64,000 nucleotides of DNA, from the NCBI GenBank assembly GCA_024195585.1, contig SWBL01000081.1:62001-126000 (forward strand). Reading direction: 5' to 3'. This stretch comes from Aureobasidium sp. EXF-3400. Taxonomy: Eukaryota; Ascomycota; Dothideomycetes; Dothideales; Saccotheciaceae. The notes beneath the pieces were generated by a model. The model saw only the letters and a program-made list of their open reading frames with translations. It did not search any database and had not been told where the DNA came from. This document shows positions 1-10,055 of this stretch, piece after piece. A program made the translations under genes and the position numbers. The first letter of the stretch is position 1. Each line of letters starts with the position of its first letter.

Positions 1-1039
1 ATCAATGTCAACGACCAGAAGGAAGAAGATGTCATCAAAGACTCCGCCGCAGATCACGAACTTGTCAAGATCTGGATGTGGGGACCAATTCTCATCCTCA
101 GTATCATCGCTTGCTGCATTGTTCTTGGTGTTCAGTACGATATGCCCGTTGGCATGTCTCTCCTCTCCGTTTTCCTGGCCTTCTTCTTCGCCATTCTCGC
201 TGTTCAGTGCGCTGGTGTTACCGATGTCACTCCCCTCACTGCCGCATCCAAGGCTTCTCAGCTTGTCCTTGGTGGCGCTACCAAGGGTGAGCACTGGGCA
301 ACCGAGCACGCTCAGCGCCTCAACTTGATTGGTGGTTCTCTTGCCTCCATCGGTGCTGGACAGGCCTCCGACTTGGTTGGTGACTTCCGTGTCGGTTACC
401 TTCTCCGCACTTCCCCCTTCCAGCAGTGGGTTGCTCAAGGTCTCGGCACGATTGTTGCATGTGTCCTCGCGCCTGCTATGTTTATGCTTTTCAGCAAGGC
501 TTATCCTTGCATCATTGACATCGAGGCCGAGAAGTGCCCCTTCGCAGCGCCCAGTGTTGGTGCTTGGCGTGCTGTTGCTGTCGCTGTCACAGACCCTACC
601 TTCCCTGTTCCCAAGACTTCGGGCTACTTCGCTATTGCCTTTGCCATCTTTGGCGGTGCTATGGTTGTCATCCGTCACTACGCATACACTGGCTCGTGGG
701 CGAAGTACAAGGCTTACCATCCCAACGTCATGTGTATCGCCCTTGCCTTTGTCCTTAACGCGTAAGTTTGATTTTACCCTGTCACATCAACATTATCATG
801 CTAACTATATATGAAAAAGGACCGTATACGGAACTGCAATGGTAATCGGAGCCATCCCTACCTACTTCTGGGCCAAGCGCAACCCCAAGAGCTTCGAGAT
901 CTACGGCTTCGCCATTGCTGGTGGTCTCATTGCCGGAGAAGGTATCGGTGGTGTCATCAACGCCATCTTCCAGATTGCTGGCATTGCTGGACCTGATCCT
1001 TACGGCACTAACATTGCCTGCCCTGGTGACTCTTGCTAG
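1..1039 (+). CDS. OPT-family oligopeptide/metal-chelate transporter, 3' part
   Basis: The gene is cut by the left window edge, so only its C-terminal part is visible. Exon 1..761 is open from base 1 in frame 1; an intron 762..819 (GTAAGT donor, branch-like CTAAC, AAAAAG acceptor) joins it to the last exon 820..1039, which ends in TAG. The product has many hydrophobic segments and motifs typical of the OPT superfamily (residue runs such as QYDMPVGMSLLSVFLA and LNATVYGTAMVIGAIPTYFW), including the glycine-rich last membrane segments around GLIAGEGIGGVINAIFQ. OPT proteins are plasma-membrane proton-coupled importers of small peptides or metal chelates; the substrate cannot be told from this fragment. 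Family assignment is confident; the full length is unknown. Confidence 0.88.
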
Positions 1040-1686
1040 AGTCGCTTTGAGCTGTACAAAAAGTCAATGGTTGTTTATATGAAATATGGGTGGGAGAGAG
1101 ATGATACCAGTTGTTTTTGTTTCTTTACTGCGTCACGACGATTAATTACGAGTTTAATAATGCTTTCTTTCGTACAATGGAAAGATTTGTTCACATGTGT
1201 CTGTCAAAAGAGTGTACACTTACAACTTGTTAGTTTGACCGAAGAAGACAAAGAAGTGAAAGCTTATGAGTTGGAGTAAGATGACTTGATTTGTAAAATG
1301 AAGTAAAAAGGCTCATGTGCTATCTAATCTACAAGCATTTCGGTTGTGTATGCAAGTTTGGCAGTTATTAGCCGAGAGAGCTCTGCTTCACGAGAGCAGT
1401 AATCTTTGCCTCTTTAGCCTCGGCTTGATCTCTGAGGAAACCATGTTTCCTGCTGTCAAGCCCTCTTCCAAGTGTTGGACTCGAGATCCTCTCCACAACG
1501 CCGGTGCCAATCCTCCAAGGTCCAGGCATTGGCGCGGTCGATTTCAATTGCTGTGGATCGGGGAGCAGTGGAAGCAATGCTGGTGTCGAGCCGGGCTGGG
1601 ACTTCGAGACCATTACCAAGGCCAGGTGCAGTCGGGACCGAGTTGGTGCTGTCGATGTCCATCTGTGTGTGCTCTAAAGGAGCTTT
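1040..1686. other. Intergenic, no gene seen
   Basis: This is a convergent interval between the OPT transporter and the repeat-rich gene. It should hold both 3' UTRs. I see no convincing coding frame, RNA gene or repeat in it. Confidence 0.6.
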
Positions 1687-1810
1687 CTATCTGGCGTCCT
1701 CAGCCTCCCGTCTGGCGGCCTCAGCCTCCCGTCTGGCGTCCTCAGCCTCCTGTCTGGCCTCCTCGGCCTTCTGTCTGGCCTTATCAGCCTTCTGTCCAGC
1801 CTTCTGAGCC
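1687..1810. repeat. 21-bp tandem repeat in the 3' coding end
   Basis: About five degenerate 21-bp units of the type CTGGCGTCCTCAGCCTCCCGT (shown as a 21-mer class, differing at a few positions between units) encode the charged helical C-terminus on the minus strand. The unit length is a multiple of three. Confidence 0.75.
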
Positions 1811-2799
1811 TTCTTTTCGGCCCTCTCTTGGGCCTCCTTCAGTACGTAGCGCTTCATGCCTTCGGAACGGGGAGGATGGTAGGCATGGTTTGTGGCCCAA
1901 ACATCTGTTCCCGAGATGAGCAAGTCGAATCCGCCCCAGAACGGACTCACTGCCGATGGACGTTCACGCACATCGAATGGGCGATCGGAGAACGCAGCAC
2001 GCATAGCCAGCCAAACGCCGGTGTCCTCACGACCAGGAGGTGGTTTGACCAGACCTGGAAAGCGGGTAAGGACTTTGGCAACGCCCAGAAGGATGGAGTT
2101 CTGAATTGAAGCGTTGGTATGAGTTGGTTCGTACTCGCCCAGCTTGAAGAGCACTTCGAAGGGTTCCTCCCATTTGAAGGCAGCGCGGTAGCCTTCTGGG
2201 ATGTTGGCTTCATGTGGTCCGAAGTCGTCTGCATGGGGCTGGAGATAGAGCTTCATCTTAGCCTTGGACTTCTTCTGAGCCTCTGAGTTCTTCTTCACGC
2301 CTGACTTCTCCTTCGCGTCTGACTTCTCCTTCGCGTCTGACTTCTCCTTCGCGTCTGACTTCTCCTTCGCGTCTGACTTCTTACCCTTGGAAGGTGCGTC
2401 TTCATCAGCCCACGACCAGCCAGCCCAGATTGGGACCTTTCCTTCTTTGGTATGGACGGTGGCCACGAGCATCCGTGGTTGGTCAGTGTCTTCCGCAACG
2501 TGCAAGTCAAACTTGAACTCCTGAAGGAAGGCGTAGACTGGAAGCTGAAGACGACGGCTGGGCTCGCAGAGACTGGCCTCTCTGATGACAAAATTGATGG
2601 TGTCAAGACTGAGAATGTAGCCAAAGCGAAGACATAGCTGATAGAAGTTCTCGAAGTTTGAGTCTTGGGGACCAGTAGCCTTAAGATATCCATTGTACGC
2701 TTGCCAGACATCATGTTCTTCGAACTCTTCACGGGTGAGCTGGAACGCAGGGTTGTCAGGCGAGTCGCCAGAGCCTGGGGCAGTGGAAGATGAAGCCAT
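1687..2799 (-). CDS. Hypothetical protein with internal SDAKEK and charged heptad repeats
   Basis: Single-exon frame of 370 aa starting at an ATG at 2799 (MASSSTAPGSGDSP); the frame stays open upstream to 3063 but only from a TTG. I do not recognise the family. The N-terminal two thirds look globular. A lysine-rich linker is made of about four SDAKEK hexapeptides encoded by an 18-bp tandem repeat (roughly 2296..2389). The C-terminus is a run of A/E/R/K heptads encoded by a degenerate 21-bp repeat (1687..1810) that should form a charged helix or coiled coil. Both repeat tracts are in frame, so they would expand or contract without breaking the gene. No function is proposed. Confidence 0.6.
   Translation of the reverse strand: MASSSTAPGSGDSPDNPAFQLTREEFEEHDVWQAYNGYLKATGPQDSNFENFYQLCLRFGYILSLDTINFVIREASLCEPSRRLQLPVYAFLQEFKFDLHVAEDTDQPRMLVATVHTKEGKVPIWAGWSWADEDAPSKGKKSDAKEKSDAKEKSDAKEKSDAKEKSGVKKNSEAQKKSKAKMKLYLQPHADDFGPHEANIPEGYRAAFKWEEPFEVLFKLGEYEPTHTNASIQNSILLGVAKVLTRFPGLVKPPPGREDTGVWLAMRAAFSDRPFDVRERPSAVSPFWGGFDLLISGTDVWATNHAYHPPRSEGMKRYVLKEAQERAEKKAQKAGQKADKARQKAEEARQEAEDARREAEAARREAEDAR
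2296..2389. repeat. 18-bp tandem repeat coding SDAKEK
   Basis: Five near-identical 18-bp units (GACTTCTCCTTCGCGTCT on the plus strand) sit head to tail and encode the SDAKEK linker on the minus strand. The central copies are identical, which suggests recent expansion. Confidence 0.85.
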
Positions 2800-2935
2800 G
2801 TTTTTGGGAGATCGGAGATCGTGACAGTGGGAAAAACTTCGTGTCGAAGCTGAGGTTTGGAAGTTGGTGGCAGTGATGACTTGCAGCAAGATAGTTGTGA
2901 GCGTTTGTGGCAGACTCAACGTTGTAATAGAAGGT

Positions 2936-3278
2936 TTGAGCTGGCGGTGGAACGGATAAGGCCTATCAACGATGTTGTTGACGAGGCAAGTAGAGGTGTG
3001 TGGTGGGATAAGGAACAGAGATCGGCGAGGAAGAAGACACGCTTTCGATGGCGCGTTCAGCAAGTGAAAGGAGGTTGGGATGCGAGTGACTCTTGTTCAC
3101 GAGAGGGTTGAGCTGGCGCGCAAAGAGACAGGGCCTGTCAATGATGTTGTTGACAATACAAGCGGAGGTGTGTAATAGGATAAGGGATAGAGATCGGCGA
3201 GGAAGAAGACACGCTTTCGATGGCGCATTCAGCGAGTGAAAGGAGATTGAGATGGGAGTGACTCTTGTTGACGAAGGC
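2936..3278. repeat. 172-bp tandem duplication upstream of the repeat-rich gene
   Basis: Bases 2936..3107 and 3108..3278 are two diverged head-to-tail copies. Shared blocks include GAGATCGGCGAGGAAGAAGA (present in both copies), CACGCTTTCGATGGCGC and GTGACTCTTGTT, interrupted by scattered substitutions and small indels. The duplication lies in the 5' flank or UTR of the gene starting at 2799. Beyond it, up to 3596, I see no gene. Confidence 0.8.
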
Positions 3279-3596
3279 GCTCCTCGTGGTCTGTCGGAGC
3301 AAGATCGGCTAGAAGGAGAGAGATTGAGTGAGTCTGACCTGTGTGAAGAGAGGAAAAATGACGACGGTCTTTTTGGCGATAAGAAAAACAGTGAGCACAC
3401 AGTCTTTGCCCCCTTAATTTTGTGTCTGATACCAGTAGAGAAGATGCTTGTTCGTCTGAAAAACCTGCTTGTGTACTGGCAGGTAGCAAACGGCCTATCT
3501 GCAGGACAATGTCAATGTTATAACTATAAGTATCTACCAGCTGTTCGCGTGTCAAGAATCGTTCAGGGGATTCTCAAATGTGTTGTCGGCATTCAT

Positions 3597-3818
3597 CCTT
3601 CCTGTGTGCTAAAGTATGTAACGCATGTAGCTGCGGAAATGCACAATACCAACAAGAAACAGGATATTATCCACTGAGAAGCGACGAATCATAGACTCTG
3701 TGGACATGCCTATGTTTCGAAAAAGACTGTGCCTCTTTATAGCATATACTCTGCTCTCTGCGTAGGCGGAGTACCGTGGAATCAATTGGGATTTACAGAC
3801 TTTGGCACACAGGGAGGG
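3597..3818 (-). mobile_element. MITE-like element, copy A
   Basis: A 222-bp non-coding element bounded by imperfect terminal inverted repeats of about 26 bp: left end CCTTCCTGTGTGCTAAAGTA..., right end (reverse complement) CCCTCCCTGTGTGCCAAAGT.... Its reverse complement aligns along its length to 55926..56150, with shared internal blocks such as CTACGCAGAGAGCA, TATAAA-AGGCACA and GCTTCTCAGTGGA. It has no transposase frame, so it looks like a non-autonomous DNA transposon. A target-site duplication is not obvious. Confidence 0.72.
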
Positions 3819-4300
3819 TGTATGGTAAACGAATCTGTCCGCTCTCTCTGGAAAGACGTGTCACCAAAACACAACTGTGCATTTCGCTGACGACACACGC
3901 AAAAAACAACGACTAAGAGAGAGCAATAATAGGTCGAGTTCACGAAGACCGAGTAGATACTACGTAGAACGTTGTTGCATCTAATCATGGCATGTCACGG
4001 GAACGAACCACTGTCCGACCACTCTGTTTCTTCCGATGTTGCTCGCGGTTGCTGAGCCTCGAGATTGGCTTGGTAGGATTCTAGCGCGCGGAAGCGAGAT
4101 TTGTCTACTTTGATATGCCTGATAAATGAATCATTTATCAGTCTGCGGAGGCACCTCAGGAACGTATGATTTGTGGGCATTGCCGAGTTCATTCTGAACA
4201 GCTTCGAAAGAAGCTATTGCAGGAACCCGGCCTGAGTAATTGTGACCGTCGGGTGCTTTGCCAGCTTGTTTGATTACACGGAGCGATGATCTTGCATTGG
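3819..4300. other. Intergenic, no gene seen
   Basis: Between the MITE copy and the 3' end of the exonuclease gene. It should contain that gene's 3' UTR; short frames here have no recognisable protein features. Confidence 0.55.
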
Positions 4301-5923
4301 TTATTGTGGGAGATGTGCCACAGTCTTGTCCGATTGCCCATTGTGCAGTCGTTTGTTGACCGACACCCGGGCTTTGTTCTCATCACCGATAGCCTCAACA
4401 TCAGAGCTCTTCCTCTTTCTCGAAGGAGAACCGAGGGCCGCATGATCGGTAGATGACGAGGTGGGACGGTCATTATGACTGGACGGCGAGAGGCTTCTGT
4501 AAGATGGTTCTGTTCCCTCTTTCCCTGTGGGCGAACTTCGTGCAGACTTTTCGTATGCTGTGAATCCATCTGACGTGGTCTTTCCATTCAGGATGCTTCT
4601 GTTGAGCTCAGAGACTGTGGACACAGGAACATTCGATTCTTGATCTTTTCGGGAGGTCACCGAACCTGCGCTGGATCTGGCTTGCCCTTGTGTTCCTATG
4701 GAGCTTGCTTGGTTGAAGCTCTTGCTTGCAACAAGGCTGCTGTTGTAGGATATGGCAGGCAGAGCTGACTCTACATCATGGTGACCAAGCTTGGGCGTTT
4801 GTGGCAGAGCCACATCCGTAGCTACTTCCTCCTCCTGAGCAAGCTTGTTCGCCCGAATAGTGGCTTTGTGATCCTTGTATCTCTGCTTGGCTGGATCGAC
4901 TTTGGCTTTAGCATTAGCGACAGCCTTGACGTAAGCACCAGGGTTGTTTGTATGTTGAACTGTGATCAGGAGAAGGGCTTGCATCGTGTATGCAGCGTCG
5001 TTCCCTGCATTGTGGAGATTCTCAGGCTCGATACCAAGACCGGCTAACAACTTGCTCAGACCGACCTGCTGCTTCTTGGTACCAACGAACTTTTGAGTGT
5101 CGACTTTATGAATAATGTTGCCTTTAGCATTAGGATCGAACTTGAGCTTATTCAGGTAGAGGGTATCGTTGGAGAGACCGTGACCGACGAAGATGAGGTT
5201 TCGCGATCCTCGGTCAGACGCTCGGATTGAAGCGGGCGAAGGGTTGTCGAACAGTTGAGTCAAAGTCTTGTGAATGTGCCTTAACGGGACGACCTCAGAA
5301 TCACCAAAGTTGAATTTATCAGGACAGCCGCTGATAAATCTTTTGTTGACAAGATGCTTGTGTTCCTTGATAAGGATGTGGCGGGTATTGATCTTGGAGA
5401 GCCACCCCTTTCCATCGGGGCCAGGATCGGCGCCTATGACATGGCGAGAGTCTAATATTGATAGACCAACCTCTGTGATTTTGTCTTGTGCGAATTCGAA
5501 AGCCTCCAGGTCAACACAGACAAAAACAGGTTCGGCTGCTTTGAGGCGTTGCAGTCGTTCGAGCTGCTTGGGCTTGATATTGACTGCTTCATCAGATGCA
5601 TCCTTGAGACCCAAGATATGCTGCATAGCCAAAAGCTCTGCCTCTTTTTGGGCATTCATTCTGTCTAGTCTCAGCTTCAGTATGTCTTCGACAGGTAGCT
5701 TTACTCCTTCGGCGATAAAGACGTTGGGAAGGGCTTTTTGTATGGTTGCGATGGACTCGAAGTCGGATTTAATAAGGCGAGAACTAGTTGCAGTAGCCTC
5801 GAGGAAGCTCAGGGCCCTGCGACCAGTTTTGATGGATAGTGTTACCGGTGTATACTCAAAGGATGACTTTAAAACAGAGCGTATCACACCATTTTTCAGG
5901 TGCAATGCTCGACGGGGTATCAT
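4301..5923 (-). CDS. Gfd2/YDR514C-type DEDDh 3'-5' exonuclease-like protein
   Basis: Single-exon protein of 540 aa. Residues about 130-330 form an RNase-H-like exonuclease domain of the fungal Gfd2/YDR514C type. All expected DEDDh acidic and histidine positions can be read: Asp138 and Glu140 (VDLE), Asp253 (HGLSND), His304 and Asp309 (HNAGND). Catalysis of 3'-to-5' nuclease activity is therefore plausible, unlike family members that have lost these residues. The C-terminal ~190 residues are Ser/Thr/Lys-rich and probably disordered, with an RKRKSS basic patch that could be a nuclear signal. The N-terminus is Arg/Ser-rich and might target mitochondria. The gene is divergent from SCO1 with 289 bp between the starts. 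Substrate is unknown. Confidence 0.75.
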   Translation of the reverse strand: MIPRRALHLKNGVIRSVLKSSFEYTPVTLSIKTGRRALSFLEATATSSRLIKSDFESIATIQKALPNVFIAEGVKLPVEDILKLRLDRMNAQKEAELLAMQHILGLKDASDEAVNIKPKQLERLQRLKAAEPVFVCVDLEAFEFAQDKITEVGLSILDSRHVIGADPGPDGKGWLSKINTRHILIKEHKHLVNKRFISGCPDKFNFGDSEVVPLRHIHKTLTQLFDNPSPASIRASDRGSRNLIFVGHGLSNDTLYLNKLKFDPNAKGNIIHKVDTQKFVGTKKQQVGLSKLLAGLGIEPENLHNAGNDAAYTMQALLLITVQHTNNPGAYVKAVANAKAKVDPAKQRYKDHKATIRANKLAQEEEVATDVALPQTPKLGHHDVESALPAISYNSSLVASKSFNQASSIGTQGQARSSAGSVTSRKDQESNVPVSTVSELNRSILNGKTTSDGFTAYEKSARSSPTGKEGTEPSYRSLSPSSHNDRPTSSSTDHAALGSPSRKRKSSDVEAIGDENKARVSVNKRLHNGQSDKTVAHLPQ

Positions 5924-6212
5924 TCGCCACTTCCTGAAAACTTTTGATCCATATGTAGGTTTTCACAAGGCACAAGGCAAGACCGATCCTGGAAGAATCC
6001 CTGAACAGGCAACCAAGAGGAAAGAGCGAAGCAGGCAACTGCTGTTAAACGAAAAGAGACATCAAGGTCTTTGGGCAATGTCAGCGGCGGCGGCTCGGTG
6101 GTAGGGTCCGTGCACTCGCCGCATCTCGAGGTCGATCATGCTGATGAAGCAGCGGCGACCAAGAAAGAGAGAAACCACGACCTGGACATTTTCCTGATCA
6201 ACAACCACCACA

Positions 6213-7096
6213 ATGGCAGCAACATCACTACCGCGAACTGCTCTGCAGCGCTCCCTCTTCTCCGCTCGCCCTTCGCCGCAATGCCTGTCCCAGCGCATTT
6301 CCTCCCGCATCGGCCAACCCACTACCCGCACATTCTCCAAAAGCTCAGCGATGCGCTATAAGACTGTAGAGGAGGCAAAGTCGCGCTATCGATTTGGTCC
6401 CTTCAGTTGGCAAGCTGGTCTTCTCTTCCTCGGTGCTGGCGTTGGAATGGCTTTCTACTTCAGCTACGAGAAAGAACGCATGGCTCGCAAGCGCATTGCC
6501 GAACACAGCAAGGGTGTTGGTCGACCTTTGGTCGGTGGCCCCTTCAGCTTGATTGATCACAACGGCAAGCCCTTCACCGAACAAAACCTCAAAGGAAAAT
6601 ACTCGCTGGTCTACTTTGGCTTCACACACTGCCCGGACATTTGCCCTGAGGAGTTGGACAAGATGGCCGGTATGATTGACAATGTCAAGGAGAAGCATGG
6701 CGATGTTATGAGATCTGTCTTCATCACCTGCGATCCTGCAAGAGATACCCCAGAAGTCACAAAGGAATACCTGAAGGAGTTCCATGAGGATATGATCGGT
6801 TTGACCGGAGACTACGAGGCTGTCAAGGCTACCTGCAAGGCTTTCCGTGTTTACTTCTCGACTCCTCAGAATGTCTTGCCTGGCCAGGACTACCTTGTCG
6901 ACCACAGCATCTACTTTTACCTGATGGGTAAGTTCGCACCTCTTCACGCGCAGAAGCCAAGCACTGACTCGTCATCACAGATCCTGAAGGCGACTTCGTC
7001 GAGGCCATCGGCAGAAACTTCACCGTTGAGCAAGCATCAAAGGTTATCAACAACCACGTTGCAGACTGGAAGGGCAAGATCGACAAGTCTGCCTAA
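6213..7096 (+). CDS. sco1: SCO1/SenC mitochondrial copper chaperone for cytochrome c oxidase
   Basis: Two exons, 6213..6927 and 6981..7096, give 276 aa; the intron has a GTAAGT donor and CACAG acceptor. The protein begins with an Arg/Ser-rich mitochondrial presequence (1-46), then one membrane segment (about 66-84), then a thioredoxin-like SCO domain in the intermembrane space. The copper site is complete: Cys140-x3-Cys144 (CPDIC) and His231 in DHSIYFYL. SCO1 delivers copper to the CuA site of Cox2. Length and domain order match the family. An unspliced reading runs on into a nonsense tail, so the intron is needed. Confidence 0.95.
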
Positions 7097-7891
7097 AAGA
7101 AGCCGAACACGAATGGTCTCAAAAGAACTGTACGAATACTAGACGCCATGTAAAATCACCTTGTACAACACAACCAAAACTTCATATTACAAACTCTTTC
7201 GTTACCACATCTTGAAAATAGGCAAGATAGTATAAATGCGCCTCGCGAGGCGCATTTGAGCCATTCTTAATTGTTATCGCCTGTAATACAGCCTACCAGC
7301 GACAATGGCATGTCTGACAAAATGCACTGTTCTGCTGTCATTGCATCGATTGCTACCTGCAGCACACGATCACGAACCACGACAATGGCGTCAGTGACCG
7401 TCCCAGTAAACTTGACATCTCTTCAAGTACAAACAGGAAAAGAGTCTACGCTGCAACACTTCCATTCACTTTCATAGTACGAGACTGATGGCGGAAAAAA
7501 AATGTACCGAGTCTCGTGTAGTGACCTGTAGTGCGATGGTGACGAGGTCGTTCACGCGTATATCCTGTGCCAGCTGTGCGACGAGTGCTACCCAAGCCTC
7601 CTCATCGCTCACCTCGAGGTCTGACCGTGCATAGATGAATATTGCAAAGTCGTGACCGTTATTGGACAACTCAAAGATTTGGTTCCGCCTTTGCTTTCCA
7701 GTGTTGATAGGTTCGTCTGGTGCTGGTATTCACCGCACGAGGATCATGGGCGGTGGATTATACTCAGGAGATACATGTATTGACCTACGGCTCGATGTCA
7801 CTATGTAACGAGTATCAGTTGAAACGCAGAATAATTGACGTCAGATGATATGTCCAAAGAGAGCGTTTACTTGCATCGACCCCCGTGCCCA
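7097..7891. other. Intergenic with a 24-bp perfect palindrome
   Basis: Convergent interval after SCO1. At 7234..7257 it holds a perfect palindrome with centre CTCGCGAG and arms extending to AAATGCG/CGCATTT. No coding frame with recognisable features is present. Confidence 0.55.
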
Positions 7892-9100
7892 CTACTTCTG
7901 TTCCTTGTTCCAGATCAACAGACCCTTGCCGTAAAGCCCAGAGATAACGCTGACACCTCTCTTCTCATCCATAGCAACACCACTAGAAGAATAGATCTCT
8001 GTACCCACATAGACATCCTCAAGACCTTGTTCCCTGGTCCATTGAGCCACGTAACTAGGCGCTTTTGCATCACAACCCGCAGACGTTGTATCAGCGCGAC
8101 AGTGTTGTCTCGACTTTGACAACTTGGCCAAGGCAGCGAGTTGAGCATGTCCAGCAATATAAAGCTTGCCATCAGAAACGTGTAAATTATCTGGCCAAAA
8201 AGGTGTAGAGATTGCTTCCTTGTAAGCAAGTGTCGGCGGTGTAGTCGTCTTGTCCATCTCGTAGAGAAAGACTTTAGCCGAAGAGCTAGAAGCCACGGCA
8301 ATAGTCGTGCTGTTCAAGACGGCCAATCCGTTTGCATAAGGCATCCTTGCAATTTGCTGCGTTTGTCCAGACTTGAGATTGAGATAAGTGACACCACCTA
8401 AAGGAAGACCCAGATATGTTTCAATCTTGTTCAGCCAGAGTGACTTTCTGGGCGTGAAGAAGTGATCACTAGTAACCAATACTTCGGTGTTCGAGATCTG
8501 GACCACAGCATTAGGAGCCCTCAGATATGGCGATGAAATGCTCTTGACGAAGGTTGCAGAGTTTCCGAGACGCGAGAAGTGGAATTGATCTACTGTGCTG
8601 CCAGAGGTGCCATGGTTGACAGCGAGAAGAGTGTCTGTGGCCAGATGTAGGGACAGTCCTAAGGGGTGAAAAGAATAACCTGGAGGGGTATTGAGCAGGC
8701 GGATGCTTTCTAAACTGGGTTGGGACCGGGAGTAGTCATATAGATAGAGTTGACCATTTGGAGGGGTTGTTTTGCCGAAGACGCCCATGACGGTGTTCCA
8801 AACATCTCTGCCCTCATCGCAGCCTAGCACCACGTACCCTGCTTTATCATCCACTACCAGATCTTCACAGTTTCTCAATTTGTTTGCATATTTGATTTCG
8901 TAGCTGCCTCTCTCAGTGATCCATCCTCGAGTCGTTGAGAGCTTGGCTGGATCGTTGGTTGTTTCTATAGTGTACAGCAGAGATAGGCGGGAGTAGATAT
9001 GCGGGATACAGGCCGCTATTGCCAGAAGCAGCTACTTTTGTCAGAACATAACACTTTTTGGATTCGCATCGAGACTTACAATGTTAAGCTTCAAGCCCAT
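7892..9100 (-). CDS. Paraoxonase/arylesterase-like six-bladed propeller protein
   Basis: Two exons: a 21-nt first exon 9080..9100 (MGLKLNI) and 7892..9031, joined by an intron with GTAAGT donor and TAG acceptor, giving 386 aa. The splice restores a hydrophobic N-terminal anchor (MGLKLNI-LLLAIAACI), supporting the model. The rest matches the PON/SMP-30 type beta-propeller lactonase family: NCEDLVVD near the start, RAPNAVVQI, VTSDHFF and WPDNLHV are the blade motifs that in paraoxonases supply calcium ligands (Asn/Asp/Glu). Two cysteines late in the chain could form a disulfide. Likely a secreted or membrane-anchored lactonase/esterase; the substrate is unknown. Confidence 0.82.
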
Positions 9101-10055
9101 TTCGCGCAAAACGATGATGAAGAAGTGGAACTGTGAGAAGTGAAGGTCGCGTCGAGATGTACCAACAAATGTTGGCGCTTTCGCACAACGGCTTTTCTTA
9201 TCGATTGCCAGTCAATTAAACACGTCTTTCGTCAACAGATGAACATGTTCAGGTGAACAAAGAGAGGCAGATTATCTATACTCGTGTCGTATCAAAAGAA
9301 GTTGACGAGGAAAGAGCGAAGTCATGGAGGATGCTGACCTGTAGGCCCCGCCATAAGCCGAAGCGCCCTTTCCATCCCTCGATCCTCCGACTTCCAACTT
9401 GTGCCTGGTTCTGTACGGTATCCTCTGCCACATCAGGCGCCTCGGGATGGCGTGAGCGCTCTGCACAAGATTGTATCCTGCGTTCTTCGACAGGCTTCAT
9501 CGATAATTGATGGTGTTTATGGGTGCATAGCCAGCACTTGACTCGTCTTTTGCACGGCCATTATTCCTCATCGCGCTCACTTCAGACCTGGAAATCTATC
9601 TACGTATATATCAAGGTAGTGAGTTCTGGTTGAACTCGGAATCTCTCGTGTTCGGCTTCCTTACCACCATGGTCCGCCGAGGCTTTCTTTGTGAACGATG
9701 TTGATTCCTGTTGGGTCTCAATCACTGCTCGACCTCAACCAGCATAGACGAGTCATATCAACCCGCTTCCTACCATACTGATCAAGAGAGTTAATGTTCA
9801 AAAACGGCAGAAGGTATATGGTATGATTAGTATCCATTTGCCAACCCAATATCGCCATGTCCGGAGTCTTTTTGCGACATCGAGTTCCTTTGTCGACCCT
9901 CGCAAGGAATGCAGACACTTTCTTTGTCTGTTTCATGCCGCATTCGGACAAAAGGACTCCAGGTCGAGCGTTCGGTATCTTCTCATACACATGTACAAAC
10001 TACCATTACCCCTACCACACTGCAACACACGACAAGTTGAGATCAAGATACCGCC
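9101..10055. other. Intergenic, no gene seen
   Basis: Nearly 1 kb between two divergent genes. It should contain both promoters. The short frames here (under 95 codons) have no recognisable features. Confidence 0.5.

Noticed and set aside
2296..2389. CRISPR-like array
   Set aside because: The units are contiguous coding repeats with no spacers, in a eukaryotic genome.
2800..3063. N-terminal extension of the repeat-rich gene
   Set aside because: The frame is open but begins at TTG and the added residues look like translated 5' flank; the ATG at 2799 is a better start.
7835..8119. Plus-strand frame inside the paraoxonase-like gene
   Set aside because: Antisense shadow of a well-supported two-exon gene.
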